DNA of 64,000 nucleotides from Aquimarina acroporae (lineage in GTDB: Bacteria > Bacteroidota > Bacteroidia > Flavobacteriales > Flavobacteriaceae), in the NCBI RefSeq assembly GCF_023195925.1, contig NZ_JALPRE010000011.1:186001-250000 (forward strand). Direction: 5' to 3'. Below the pieces are notes generated by a model that worked only from the letters and a program-made list of their open reading frames with translations, ran no database searches and was not told the DNA's origin. The translations under genes were made by a program, and so were the position numbers. Of this stretch, positions 27,507-35,574 are shown one piece after another (within the stretch, counting starts at the first letter, position 1; each line of letters begins with the position of its first letter).

Positions 27507-28232
27507 ATGTTTAGCACCCCTCAATTTAGTAAATTTAGGAATAGTGAATTTATGCGTTATGTGAACGAAATAAAAAACATAACTACACGATATGACCCAA
27601 AAAATCTAAATATAGTTCCTCAAATCATCATCCTTAATGATCATTTCATTGCCCTACATACCGATGCTAAAAAGCAAGTCGAAAATACTACTTCAGATAC
27701 CATTGAGGCTCTAGATAAAAGACGTGATTTAGCTATTATTGGTATGCAATCTGTTTGTCAAAGTTATACATATCATTACGATCCCGAAAAACGAGCTGCT
27801 GCCAGGGTATTATTGCATAGTTTTGATCAATGTGGGAAAATAATCATTTATCAAAACCATCATAACAAAACCGATATAATTAATAGACTATGTGAAGATT
27901 GGGAAAAAATCTCAGTTTTAAAAAACGCCCTTATTACCTTAAAACTTAACAAATGGGCGCAGGAATTAATAGAAGCTAATAGTAGTTTTAACTGGAAATA
28001 TCTACAACAGAAAATCGAATTTGAGACTGTAAAACAACTACCAATCGATGAACATCGAAAAGCCATTGAAAACAGTTATTTTGTGTTGTTATCTCATATT
28101 TCAGTTTATAAATCGATATCAAACTCTGAAGACTATGATCGTCTTATAAATGATATTAATCATTTAACACTACAGTATAATCAGCTGGCCGAAAAAAGAA
28201 TTCATATACAGGTCAATTCAGAATTGACCTGA
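27507..28232 (+). CDS. DUF6261-like protein
   Basis: A 241-residue protein predicted to be almost entirely alpha-helical, with no signal peptide or membrane segment. The layout 'F...LRNSEFMRYV..I' at the start, 'ALDKRRDLAIIGM' in the middle and a long helical C-terminal half match what I know of DUF6261, a family restricted to Bacteroidetes whose function is unknown. The match is from memory and should be checked. A 23-bp perfect inverted repeat (28208-28230) spans the last codons of the gene. Confidence 0.6.
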   Translation: MFSTPQFSKFRNSEFMRYVNEIKNITTRYDPKNLNIVPQIIILNDHFIALHTDAKKQVENTTSDTIEALDKRRDLAIIGMQSVCQSYTYHYDPEKRAAARVLLHSFDQCGKIIIYQNHHNKTDIINRLCEDWEKISVLKNALITLKLNKWAQELIEANSSFNWKYLQQKIEFETVKQLPIDEHRKAIENSYFVLLSHISVYKSISNSEDYDRLINDINHLTLQYNQLAEKRIHIQVNSELT

Positions 28233-28319
28233 TCATAATATTTTAAAAACGTCTCTTCCAATTGTGTTTTATAGCCCTACTCTTTAATAGAGTAAAAAAT
28301 ACCTTTCAACAGAGACAAA

Positions 28320-28346
28320 AAAAGCCTGTGTAAAACACAGGCTTTT
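28320..28346. terminator. Bidirectional terminator
   Basis: Perfect 12-bp stem AAAAGCCTGTGT / ACACAGGCTTTT with an AAA loop, with A and T runs on both sides, between the convergent DUF6261-like gene and the lipoprotein gene at 28365. Confidence 0.85.
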
Positions 28347-28364
28347 ACTTAACACTAAAAATCA

Positions 28365-28838
28365 TCAAACTTTTGAATAAATAAATTTGAGTTTTGTTCT
28401 AGGACCTAGATCTCGGTCATTATATACCGTAGAAACCACCAGGTTTCCGTTTTCTATAGTTACTACAGAGCCTACCAAAGAAAGTATATTGTTCTTATCA
28501 TAAATAAATAGAAACATTCCTTCTGGATTTCGTTTCCAATCACCTTTGGTCTCCTGATCATCTTTTGAGCAATCTCCAAGGAGGTTTGAACTCTCGAAAT
28601 AGCTTTTTTCGACAAATCGACCACTTTTTAAAATTTCTAATGTTGTCGCTTTATCACAATTTGACAAAGGAAATTCTTTTAAAGGAGTATCCCCTCCCTC
28701 ATTACTATATTCTTGCTTCAATTTCCATACACCTATAATAGTAGTTTCAGGAGTATTATTACCACCACTACCACACGAGCACATCAAAATGCAGAACGCA
28801 AAAAACCGCAATGTATAGACGAGTAGTAGTTTTTTCAT
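28365..28838 (-). CDS. Lipocalin-like lipoprotein
   Basis: About 157 residues from ATG at 28838 (MKKLLLVYTL). A signal sequence ends in a lipobox near 'ILMCSCGSGG', followed by 'IIGVWKLKQEY', the G-x-W strand that opens lipocalin-like domains. The rest is beta-rich, with conserved-looking Cys in 'LSNCDK' and 'GDCSKDD'. Bacteroidetes lipocalin-like lipoproteins are abundant and mostly uncharacterised. Its paralogue-like neighbour at 32640 shares the 'GKW/GVW...LSNC/DDC' layout. A 20-bp-phased dyad pair lies 62 bp upstream of its start (28901-28942). Confidence 0.7.
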   Translation of the reverse strand: MKKLLLVYTLRFFAFCILMCSCGSGGNNTPETTIIGVWKLKQEYSNEGGDTPLKEFPLSNCDKATTLEILKSGRFVEKSYFESSNLLGDCSKDDQETKGDWKRNPEGMFLFIYDKNNILSLVGSVVTIENGNLVVSTVYNDRDLGPRTKLKFIYSKV

Positions 28839-28900
28839 ATAGTGTAGTTCCAATTACATGGCAAAAATCAGAAAAACACTTCAAATTAACAAATTTTTAA

Positions 28901-28942
28901 CGTTAAAATATGCGTTTTAACGATAATAAATGCATTTTATCG
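28901..28942. promoter_or_regulatory. Two 20-bp-phased dyads upstream of the lipoprotein
   Basis: CGTTAAAA-TATGCG-TTTTAACG is followed, with a 20-bp period and sharing a CG, by CGATAATA-AATGCA-TTTTATCG. The first has perfect 8-bp arms, the second matches in 7 of 8. CG recurs at 28901, 28921 and 28941. Position, about 60 bp before the lipoprotein start, fits an operator, but no regulator can be named. Confidence 0.5.
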
Positions 28943-29127
28943 ATATTTATTAGATCACCTATTTCTATAACAATCTTATAAGAAATTACTCAAAACCAAA
29001 CTTTTTTCACAACGTTTTTGAGAAATTTATGCAATAACTGTAATTCCAAATGTTTGAAAAAAAACCACGAATACGCCATATAAACTGCTTCTCAATTTTA
29101 AAAGTAAATGAAGATTTGAAAATTTCA

Positions 29128-29169
29128 AACTAAATTATTAGTTCAAACTAAAAATTTAGTTTATATTTG
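29128..29169 (+). promoter_or_regulatory. blaI promoter with tandem operator-like dyads
   Basis: Two dyads lie side by side: AACTAA-ATTA-TTAGTT (29128-29143) and AAACTAAA-AA-TTTAGTTT (29145-29162). TATATTTG, a perfect Bacteroidetes -7 element, follows at 29162-29169, 33 bp before the blaI ATG. BlaI/MecI repressors usually bind such AT-rich dyads over their own promoter, so autoregulation is likely. A clear -33 TTTG was not found. Confidence 0.6.
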
Positions 29170-29202
29170 TTTCAATTCTATTATTTCATTTTATATATAA
29201 TT

Positions 29203-29565
29203 ATGAAACAACTTACCAAAGCCGAAGAAGATATTATGAAAATACTATGGCAACTACAGGAAGCCAGTGTAGTATCCATCTTAGAGCAAATACCTGAGCC
29301 TAAGCCTGCTTATAATACTGTTTCTACTATTGTAAGAATACTTGAGGAAAAAGAATTTGTAAACTATAGAAAAGAAGGAAGAATACATATATACATACCC
29401 ATTGTTAAAAAATCTGATTATAGTAACCAAAGTATAAATAAGTTAGTAGATGGTTATTTTCAAGGTTCTTTCAAAAGCTTGGTATCCTTCTTTATTAAGA
29501 AAAATGATATCAGTCTCGAAGAAATGGAAGCTGCTCTTAAAGAAATTAATACCGAAGAAGAATGA
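29203..29565 (+). CDS. BlaI/MecI-family transcriptional repressor
   Basis: A winged-helix regulator of 120 residues from ATG at 29203 (MKQLTKAEEDIMKIL). The helix-turn-helix region is 'PAYNTVSTIVRILEEKEFVNYRKEG', the family recognition segment, and the C-terminal dimerisation helices follow ('SLEEMEAALKEINTEE'). It overlaps the M56 peptidase gene by ATGA, the classic BlaI-BlaR1 arrangement in which the peptidase signals cleavage or release of the repressor. No beta-lactamase gene is nearby, so the targets are not antibiotic resistance by default. Confidence 0.92.
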   Translation: MKQLTKAEEDIMKILWQLQEASVVSILEQIPEPKPAYNTVSTIVRILEEKEFVNYRKEGRIHIYIPIVKKSDYSNQSINKLVDGYFQGSFKSLVSFFIKKNDISLEEMEAALKEINTEEE

Positions 29566-30983
29566 TACATTATCTCTTACAAATCATCGCCATACAACTT
29601 CTTTTTTTACTAGTGTATGATTTATTTTTGAAAAAAGAGACCTTTTTTACTGGGAATCGCTTGTATCTTATTGCAAGCCCCGTGCTAAGCTTAATTATAC
29701 CTTTTATAAAAGTAGATACAATAAGAGAACGTATTCCCGACCAATACATCATTCAATTACCTGAAATATTATTAAATACAAACAGAATACAACCTATACA
29801 ACTTCCCGAAATTGTATTAACCTCTTCTACCCCTTCATTACAATTCATTAATGTATCTCAAATACTATTTGCGGTGTGGTTTCTAGGCGCCGCTTTTAGT
29901 CTATTCCTATTTTTATTAAAAATTCATAAAATATTAAAATTTAAACGTAGCGGTGCCAAAACAAAGATTGATACTTTTACTATTATATCACTCCCAAACA
30001 CAACGTCCGCATTTTCTTTTTTTAGAACCATATTTTTAGGAGAACTCCTTTCTGAAACCAAAAGAGCTAACATCCTTCTGCATGAAAAAACACATGTTTC
30101 TCAATACCATTCTTTAGACCTCATCTTTTTTGAAGTCCTACGTATTGCAATGTGGTTCAACCCATTAGTATATATGTATCAACATCGAATTACAGTACTA
30201 CAAGAATATATCGCAGATGCTAAGGCAGTTTCAGAAACTAGCAAAAAGGAATATTATCAAAACCTATTATCGCAGGTGTTCCAGACAGACAACATATCAT
30301 TTATCAATACATTTTTCAATCATTCATTAATTAAAAAACGAATCGTTATGTTACAAAAATCAAAATCGAAGAAAATATTTCAACTGAAATATTTATTACT
30401 TATCCCTGTAGTATCTGTAATGTTGGTCTATACCTCCTGCAGTGATGAAACAAGTGCACAAACTAGTGCCGCTCAAACTCCATTATTGGAAAAGATCAAT
30501 GCGGTGCATGAACAATTACAGATACAGGGTAATGTAAGCCCAGAAGAAGAAGAAGCACTAAAAAAAATGGCACTGTTGGTCACCAATGATTTTACAAACC
30601 CAAAATACGCAAACACTATAGACGCTATGGCATTACCTTTTGGTACTATTGAAAAAGTGCCTGTATATCCTGGCTGTGAAGGCCTTTCTCAAGAAGGAAT
30701 CAAAAAATGCTTTGGAGAGAAAATTTCACAATTTATCACCTCAGAATTCAATGTAAAAGTTGCTGAAGAAGAAAATATTAGTGGACGGCAAAAAATTGGA
30801 GTACAATTTTCTATTGGAAGAGACGGTAAGATAAAGAATATCAAAACCAAAAATAAGCATCTTAGTCTTAGAAATGAAGCTATCAGGGTGCTCGAAAACC
30901 TTCCTGCTATGACTCCAGGACAACAACAAGGGGTTAATGTCTCTGTTCTTTATGAATTACCTATTGTATTTGAAATAAAGTAA
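29562..30983 (+). CDS. M56 (BlaR1-like) metallopeptidase with C-terminal TonB-like domain
   Basis: A 473-residue membrane protein. TM helices about 3-22, 33-50 and 100-120 surround a cytoplasmic zinc-peptidase domain with HEKTH at 174-178 and a downstream Glu in 'LQEYIADAKA' (about 215) as probable third ligand. A further TM lies at about 275-293 ('LLLIPVVSVMLVYTSC'). The C-terminal periplasmic part (about 400-473) resembles a TonB/energy-transducer C-domain ('VQFSIGRDGKIKNIKTK') instead of a penicillin-binding sensor. It likely senses an envelope signal and releases the BlaI repressor. Confidence 0.85.
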   Translation: MIHYLLQIIAIQLLFLLVYDLFLKKETFFTGNRLYLIASPVLSLIIPFIKVDTIRERIPDQYIIQLPEILLNTNRIQPIQLPEIVLTSSTPSLQFINVSQILFAVWFLGAAFSLFLFLLKIHKILKFKRSGAKTKIDTFTIISLPNTTSAFSFFRTIFLGELLSETKRANILLHEKTHVSQYHSLDLIFFEVLRIAMWFNPLVYMYQHRITVLQEYIADAKAVSETSKKEYYQNLLSQVFQTDNISFINTFFNHSLIKKRIVMLQKSKSKKIFQLKYLLLIPVVSVMLVYTSCSDETSAQTSAAQTPLLEKINAVHEQLQIQGNVSPEEEEALKKMALLVTNDFTNPKYANTIDAMALPFGTIEKVPVYPGCEGLSQEGIKKCFGEKISQFITSEFNVKVAEEENISGRQKIGVQFSIGRDGKIKNIKTKNKHLSLRNEAIRVLENLPAMTPGQQQGVNVSVLYELPIVFEIK

Positions 30984-31003
30984 AGGAAAACCATTTTATA
31001 CAG

Positions 31004-31033
31004 AAAAGCCAAAACCCAAAGGTTTTGGCTTTT
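31004..31033. terminator. Bidirectional terminator
   Basis: Perfect 13-bp stem AAAAGCCAAAACC / GGTTTTGGCTTTT with loop CAAA, between the convergent M56 gene and the hypothetical gene at 31055. Confidence 0.85.
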
Positions 31034-31054
31034 GTCGTTTCTGATATACTGTTA

Positions 31055-31450
31055 TTACTTTACTAGAATTCCTCGTTGATCCATTACTGGTAAATCCTGA
31101 AAGGCATTTTCATTAATGGTATTCTTCCTGAAAAGGTATTTTTTGTCATACAACTTACCCTCTGCAAAAAAAGTAACGGTAAATTCATTATTCATTCCAA
31201 GAAGTTCTTCTTGTATCATTTCAATTTTTGCTGAAGATTTTGCAGCAACCGTACCAATACCATGTCTCAGTAACGATGTTTTACGTTCATTATCATAACC
31301 TTTGGTAACGATAAGTACCATTTCTATGGGTGTATCTCTATCATTAATGATATAAGAATTCCAATCTTGAGCCAAAAATTCTTCATTCCATTCTTTAACC
31401 ACAGCGATATATACATTTTCGACTACTGGTATTTCAATATCTTTTTTCAC
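31055..31450 (-). CDS. Conserved hypothetical protein
   Basis: A 131-residue soluble protein with no signal or membrane segment. It starts 'MKKDIEIPVVENVYIAVV' and continues with alternating hydrophobic strands and a short helix, 'GIGTVAAKSSAKIEMIQEEL'. It reads as a compact beta-sandwich-like domain; I do not recognise a named family. It lies 19 bp after the pheS stop on the same strand, so it is probably cotranscribed with pheS. Confidence 0.6.
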   Translation of the reverse strand: MKKDIEIPVVENVYIAVVKEWNEEFLAQDWNSYIINDRDTPIEMVLIVTKGYDNERKTSLLRHGIGTVAAKSSAKIEMIQEELLGMNNEFTVTFFAEGKLYDKKYLFRKNTINENAFQDLPVMDQRGILVK

Positions 31451-31469
31451 AATAAGAAATCCTTTGGAA

Positions 31470-32492
31470 TTATAATGAAGATTTAAACTGCTCTAAAAAA
31501 CGAACATCGTTTTCACTTAGCATTCTAATATCAGAGATTCCATATAAAAGTAATGCGATACGATCGATTCCCATTCCGAAAGCAAATCCGCTGTATTCTT
31601 CTGGATCAATATTACAATTCTTAAGCACGTTTGGATCTACCATACCGCAACCCATAATCTCAAGCCATCCTGTACCTTTGGTCATTTTATAATCTGTCTC
31701 TGTCTCAAGACCCCAATATACATCTACTTCTGCACTTGGTTCTGTAAACGGAAAGTATGAAGGTCTTAAACGTATCTTTGACTTCCCAAACATTTCGGTA
31801 GTAAAATATTGCAAGGTCTGTTTCAAATCTGCAAAGGATACGTTCTTATCTATGTATAAACCTTCTACCTGGTGAAAGAAACAATGTGATCTTGCCGAAA
31901 TTGCTTCATTTCTATACACCCTTCCTGGTGAAATAGTTCGTATAGGAGGTTGATTGTTCTCCATATACCTTACTTGAACCGAAGATGTATGAGTTCTTAA
32001 TAAAATATCTGGGTCAGTTTGCACAAAAAAAGTATCCTGCATATCTCTAGCGGGGTGATATTCTGGTAAATTAAGTGCCGTAAAGTTATGCCAATCATCT
32101 TCTATCTCAGGACCTTCACTTACATTAAACCCTATGCGTGAAAATATATCGATGATTTGGTTTTTTACTAACGAAATTGGGTGCCTAGATCCAAGATTAA
32201 TCGGTTCAGAAGGTCTAGTGAGATCCCCATATTTTCCGTTTTCCTCTTCTTTAGACTCTAGCTCTTCCTTTAGAGATTTTACTTTACTTTCTGCAGCTAC
32301 TTTAAGAGCATTTATAGCTTGTCCAAATTCCTTTTTCTGGTCATTGGCTATATTTCTAAACTCAGCAAAAAAGTCATTTATTAAACCTTTCTTTCCAGAA
32401 AACTTAATTCTAAATGCTTCTACTTCCTCCTTGGTTTTAGCCTTGAAACCATCAACTTCTGCTATGTACTCTTTTATTTTATCAATCATCAC
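31470..32492 (-). CDS. pheS: Phenylalanyl-tRNA synthetase alpha subunit
   Basis: A 340-residue class II synthetase alpha subunit. The N-terminal coiled coil (about 1-85) binds tRNA. The catalytic core has motif 1 around '[19 protein letters not shown]', motif 2 '[14 protein letters not shown]' and motif 3 '[18 protein letters not shown]'. With PheT (not in the window) it charges tRNA-Phe. The annotated start has two consecutive Met codons (32492 or 32489). Confidence 0.96.
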   Translation of the reverse strand: MMIDKIKEYIAEVDGFKAKTKEEVEAFRIKFSGKKGLINDFFAEFRNIANDQKKEFGQAINALKVAAESKVKSLKEELESKEEENGKYGDLTRPSEPINLGSRHPISLVKNQIIDIFSRIGFNVSEGPEIEDDWHNFTALNLPEYHPARDMQDTFFVQTDPDILLRTHTSSVQVRYMENNQPPIRTISPGRVYRNEAISARSHCFFHQVEGLYIDKNVSFADLKQTLQYFTTEMFGKSKIRLRPSYFPFTEPSAEVDVYWGLETETDYKMTKGTGWLEIMGCGMVDPNVLKNCNIDPEEYSGFAFGMGIDRIALLLYGISDIRMLSENDVRFLEQFKSSL

Positions 32493-32534
32493 TATTTACT
32501 TAATAGAAGGGCAAATTTAGCGAATTAATATCAT

Positions 32535-32564
32535 AAAAAAACGCCTTCTAATTAGAAAACGTTT
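32535..32564 (-). terminator. Probable terminator of the lipocalin-like gene
   Basis: On the minus strand AAACGTTTTCTAA pairs with TTAGAAGGCGTTT, including two G-T wobbles, and is followed by seven Ts. It lies about 75 bp after the lipocalin-like lipoprotein stop. Confidence 0.6.
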
Positions 32565-32639
32565 CTCTGGTCATATTACCAAATATGTCCTTATAAATTT
32601 AACACTACAAAATTAATTTCTTGATAAAATAAAGATCAT

Positions 32640-33056
32640 CTAATTTTTAACCAGAATATCTCTTTGCACAATTTCTTCTCCCTGAAACTCAAACGTAGTT
32701 TCAATAGAAAAAACAGTTCCATTTTCACTTATAACACAACTGTATGGTTCTTCGTTACTTTCTGTCATAGTATATTTGCTATCTCCAAGATTTTTCCAGG
32801 TTCCCTCTGCAGTATGAGAAACCTCGCAGGTACTTCCTGCTACTCTATGAAATGTAGAATTTAAAGTTTCATTTTCAGAAAAGATAACTTGATCATTTTT
32901 AAAACAGTCATCTAATGCGATAGCTTCTCCGTTATGAAACCTTTCTGAAAGGGTCCATTTTCCAACAATTGGATCATTATTTTGATCATCATCTGAACTA
33001 CAGGACGCAAAAAAAACAACAATACATACTGCATACAAAAGAGTATTTTTTTTCAT
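32640..33056 (-). CDS. Lipocalin-like lipoprotein
   Basis: A 138-residue lipoprotein: signal with lipobox near 'VVFFASC' (Cys 19) followed by an acidic SSDDDQ stretch. The mature domain starts 'PIVGKWTLSERF', a G-x-W lipocalin opener, and has three further Cys ('DDCFKND', 'STCEVS', 'YSCVIS'). It resembles the lipoprotein at 28365 in size and layout. A 209-bp divergent gap to the HxlR gene holds three 20-bp dyad repeats (33193-33252). Confidence 0.72.
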   Translation of the reverse strand: MKKNTLLYAVCIVVFFASCSSDDDQNNDPIVGKWTLSERFHNGEAIALDDCFKNDQVIFSENETLNSTFHRVAGSTCEVSHTAEGTWKNLGDSKYTMTESNEEPYSCVISENGTVFSIETTFEFQGEEIVQRDILVKN

Positions 33057-33192
33057 GGGTATTTAATTGGTTTGTTTACATGGTTGTAACCTTCTAAAGA
33101 AAGTCTGGCCGTAAAATTATCATCCCGAAACTATCAAATTGAATTTTACGCTGTTAATTTTACTCTAATTCACCTTTTATTAACAAAACTTT

Positions 33193-33252
33193 TTGCTACT
33201 TTTTTTGTAGCAATGCTACATATTTAATAGTTTTGCTATGTTTTTAATAGCT
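33193..33252. promoter_or_regulatory. Three tandem 20-bp dyad repeats upstream of hxlR
   Basis: Back-to-back units: TTGCTACTTTTTTTGTAGCA (33193-33212), ATGCTACATATTTAATAGTT (33213-33232) and TTGCTATGTTTTTAATAGCT (33233-33252). All fit wTGCTAy-N7-rTAGyw with exact 20-bp phasing, about two turns of DNA. The last ends 13 bp before the HxlR-family ATG. They look like an array of operator sites for that regulator, placing three dimers on one face of the helix. Confidence 0.7.
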
Positions 33253-33265
33253 AACTACAATTATT

Positions 33266-33589
33266 ATGTCATTTCCAACTCCAGGCAAACCAGTAAGAGG
33301 ATCTAAATCAGGTAATCATTTAATGGCTCTTTTTGATCTTTTAGGCAGAAGTTGGTCGATGGGCATTATCTGGAGGTTGCATGAAGGACCATGTACTTTT
33401 AGAGCACTTCAAGAACGATGTGAATCTATATCACCTTCTACACTAAATAAACGTTTAAAAGAACTAGTACAAGCAGCTATGATAAAAAGAACGCTAGAAG
33501 GCTATGCTCTTACTAAAAAAGGAGAGGAAATATTTCAATTATTGCATCCATTGGAAGATTGGGCAAGAAATTGGGCAAAAGATTTTTAA
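33266..33589 (+). CDS. HxlR-family winged-helix regulator
   Basis: A 107-residue MarR-like regulator of the HxlR family. The core winged helix is 'LFDLLGRSWSMGIIWRLHEGPCTFRALQERCESISPSTLNKRLKELVQAAMIKR', with the family WSM/I-I-W-x-L pattern. The usual central Cys is not at the 'RFxEL' position, but one lies in 'LQERCESIS'. It probably senses a small reactive or aromatic compound. The gene is 18 bp before the DUF1330-like gene and preceded by three dyad repeats. Confidence 0.88.
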   Translation: MSFPTPGKPVRGSKSGNHLMALFDLLGRSWSMGIIWRLHEGPCTFRALQERCESISPSTLNKRLKELVQAAMIKRTLEGYALTKKGEEIFQLLHPLEDWARNWAKDF

Positions 33590-33607
33590 TACATAAAACT
33601 ACATATC

Positions 33608-33898
33608 ATGAGTAAAGTAAATTTGGTTATCGTTGGGACCATTAATCCCAACGAAAAGGAAGCCTTGTCGTATTATGTTGAGCAAGTTGGTAAACTTTAT
33701 AGCGACGTAAATGCGAAATCTGTAGGGAAATATAAAATATCTGAATCTCTTATTGGAGAACACATTCCTAGTCTCGTATCGGTTATGGAATTTGATGATA
33801 TGAAATCTCTGGAAGAAGTTTTTGAAGGAGCTGCTTATCAAGAACTACTACCCTATCGAGATAAGGCATTTTCAAAATTAGAGGCTTATATTAGTTAA
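33608..33898 (+). CDS. DUF1330-like dimeric alpha/beta-barrel protein
   Basis: A 96-residue protein with a beta-alpha-beta-beta layout: strand 'VNLVIVGTINPNEKEAL', helix 'YYVEQVGKLYSDV', strand 'AKSVGKYKI', strand 'PSLVSVMEFDDMKSLEEVFEGAAYQELLPYRDKAFSKLEAYIS'. This is the ferredoxin-like DUF1330/ABM-type fold, in which the 'YxxL/PYRDKA' end is common. It may be an enzyme of small-molecule modification or a monooxygenase-like protein. Cotranscribed with the HxlR regulator. Confidence 0.7.
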   Translation: MSKVNLVIVGTINPNEKEALSYYVEQVGKLYSDVNAKSVGKYKISESLIGEHIPSLVSVMEFDDMKSLEEVFEGAAYQELLPYRDKAFSKLEAYIS

Positions 33899-33921
33899 AT
33901 CATTCAAGAAGACTAGTATAC

Positions 33922-33963
33922 AAAAACAGGGTTTCATATCGAGTGATATGAAACCCTGTTTTT
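33922..33963. terminator. Bidirectional terminator
   Basis: Perfect 19-bp stem (33922-33940 with 33945-33963) around the loop GAGT, with A/T runs at both ends, between the convergent DUF1330-like gene and the gene at 33993. Confidence 0.9.
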
Positions 33964-33992
33964 CGTGTTGTATTTGCTTTTATATTAAGCAA

Positions 33993-34349
33993 CTAGTCTA
34001 TATACTGACTTATCACAAAATAATTTACAATAGCTTCTTTCATCAAAACAGATTGTTCTCCAGCCTTAAGATGCGGCAGTTGTTCTTTGGTTTTGTAGTG
34101 TGGCCATCCGTCGTTGTCGTAATAATCAAATTCGTAATACCCATAAGGTTCTAAAAGTCTACATATAGCAATATGCATAAGGTCCATTTTTTCATCTTTC
34201 TTGAATCTACGATGAATTTGTCCTAATTCTTGCACTCCTATAAGGTATATTATTCCGTCAAGATCTAAATCTTCTCCTTCGGCAAATTGTTCAGAGAGCT
34301 TATTTACCAATGTCTCCCATCTCTCTTTTAATTTCTCATCTCTAGCCAT
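33993..34349 (-). CDS. Conserved hypothetical protein
   Basis: A 118-residue soluble protein rich in Lys, Asp and Glu with no signal peptide. A helix-turn-helix-like N-terminus ('EKLKERWETLVNKLSEQF') precedes 'DLDGIIYLIGVQELGQ' and a Tyr-rich 'EPYGYYEFDYYDNDGWPHY' segment. I have no named family; the layout suggests a small helical domain. It is alone between two minus-strand neighbours and a convergent terminator. Confidence 0.6.
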   Translation of the reverse strand: MARDEKLKERWETLVNKLSEQFAEGEDLDLDGIIYLIGVQELGQIHRRFKKDEKMDLMHIAICRLLEPYGYYEFDYYDNDGWPHYKTKEQLPHLKAGEQSVLMKEAIVNYFVISQYID

Positions 34350-34431
34350 AAACTATCATCCTTCTACAAAAAGTTAAGCGCTACAAAAGTAACGCTTAAC
34401 CCAAAAAAACAACTATAAAATCTATGAAATC

Positions 34432-35565
34432 TTATAACTTCCAGGAAACTCCTAATCCTATATATTGGTTACGGTAATTTCGAAATGACCGTGCATCGAT
34501 ATCGGTATAATTTGTACTTCTAACTCTTGAATACAGGGTGGAGGTAATTGAAAACCCATTGCGTATTTCATGGGAAGCATTTATACTGAAATTTGCATAT
34601 TCATATTTTAGTTTATCCCCAATTAACCCTTCGGTATCTCTAGCATCTATATCGGTATAATTTCTTGTAATAAACGACAAACCAGATCGTATTTTTGTTG
34701 CCTTATTTTTATACAGCATGGTGATTCCCGGTCCAAATTGATTAAAGCCCGAACGACCAGTCGAATTATCTATTCGTTTATAATAAACAACATTGGGTGT
34801 GATTCTAAGTTTCTCATTAATTGGTAATTGATAAAACAAATTTCCTTTTAAATAGTCCCAATCCCTCTCTCCGTCGCTGTCTATTTCACTAGCATTAAAA
34901 GTTTCATATTTTCTTTTCTTGGCATATGCACTAAATCCCAATTTATGCTCCAGACTATTCACATCAAAAGATTGTACAGTAGTAAATTGTACTCCATATT
35001 CATCAAACTCAAGATCTCGAACTCCAAATGCATCAAAATCTTTAAAATTATAGAAACTCTCTACTCTGGTTTCATTGTTATCGAAAAGTATAAATTCCAG
35101 ACCGGCGGTTGCTCCATAGTTGGTATATCCTAATGGGTTAATAAGTACATCTTGATCACCACCTAAGCCTTCTCTATTCATTCTTTTAAATCTTAACTCT
35201 GTTAAAAACGTTGTTTTCTTACTGAATTTATGATCATACTTTGCTGTTGTATTCAGACTCCAATAGCTATCATCAAAATTCTCATAGAATAATCGCGAAA
35301 AGGGATTTGCCAATAATCGTATCCTATTCTTTCCCCATTTGTATCGATATCTATACGTAACTTCTATGTCTTGATAAATGCTACTCGCAATTAGATCATT
35401 TTCTGTTAATACTACCCCTTCAGAACGTATGGTTTTTGGGCTTTTAAAATAATTATATTCGTATCCACCTTGACTTTCAACTTCAAATGAAGTTTTACTT
35501 TGTGCACAAATCAAATTAATGCCTAGCAATACTGTAATTCCAAATACTATTTTTCTAGTTTGCAT
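34432..35565 (-). CDS. Outer-membrane beta-barrel protein
   Basis: A 377-residue protein with a signal peptide ending near 'INLICAQSK'. The mature region is almost wholly alternating aromatic and polar beta strands ('YEYNYFKSPKTIRSEG', 'SVSWKL' at the C-terminus), as in outer-membrane barrels of about 14-16 strands. Its C-terminal residue is Leu after Lys, not Phe. It sits 9 bp after the ATP-grasp gene, within what looks like one operon with the 7TM-transglutaminase gene. Confidence 0.72.
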   Translation of the reverse strand: MQTRKIVFGITVLLGINLICAQSKTSFEVESQGGYEYNYFKSPKTIRSEGVVLTENDLIASSIYQDIEVTYRYRYKWGKNRIRLLANPFSRLFYENFDDSYWSLNTTAKYDHKFSKKTTFLTELRFKRMNREGLGGDQDVLINPLGYTNYGATAGLEFILFDNNETRVESFYNFKDFDAFGVRDLEFDEYGVQFTTVQSFDVNSLEHKLGFSAYAKKRKYETFNASEIDSDGERDWDYLKGNLFYQLPINEKLRITPNVVYYKRIDNSTGRSGFNQFGPGITMLYKNKATKIRSGLSFITRNYTDIDARDTEGLIGDKLKYEYANFSINASHEIRNGFSITSTLYSRVRSTNYTDIDARSFRNYRNQYIGLGVSWKL

Positions 35566-35574
35566 AGTTTTCTT

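Larger units (their letters stand above)
28854..29202. other. Intergenic control region between lipoprotein and blaI
   Basis: About 350 bp without an ORF of note. It contains a set of AT-rich dyads at 28901-28942 close to the lipoprotein gene, and a separate pair of dyads plus a -7 promoter element at 29128-29169 close to blaI. Both are described separately. Confidence 0.6.

Noticed and set aside
28208..28230. Perfect 23-bp inverted repeat at the end of the DUF6261-like gene
   Set aside because: Considered as a terminator, but it lies inside the coding sequence, has no T run, and a better terminator follows at 28320.
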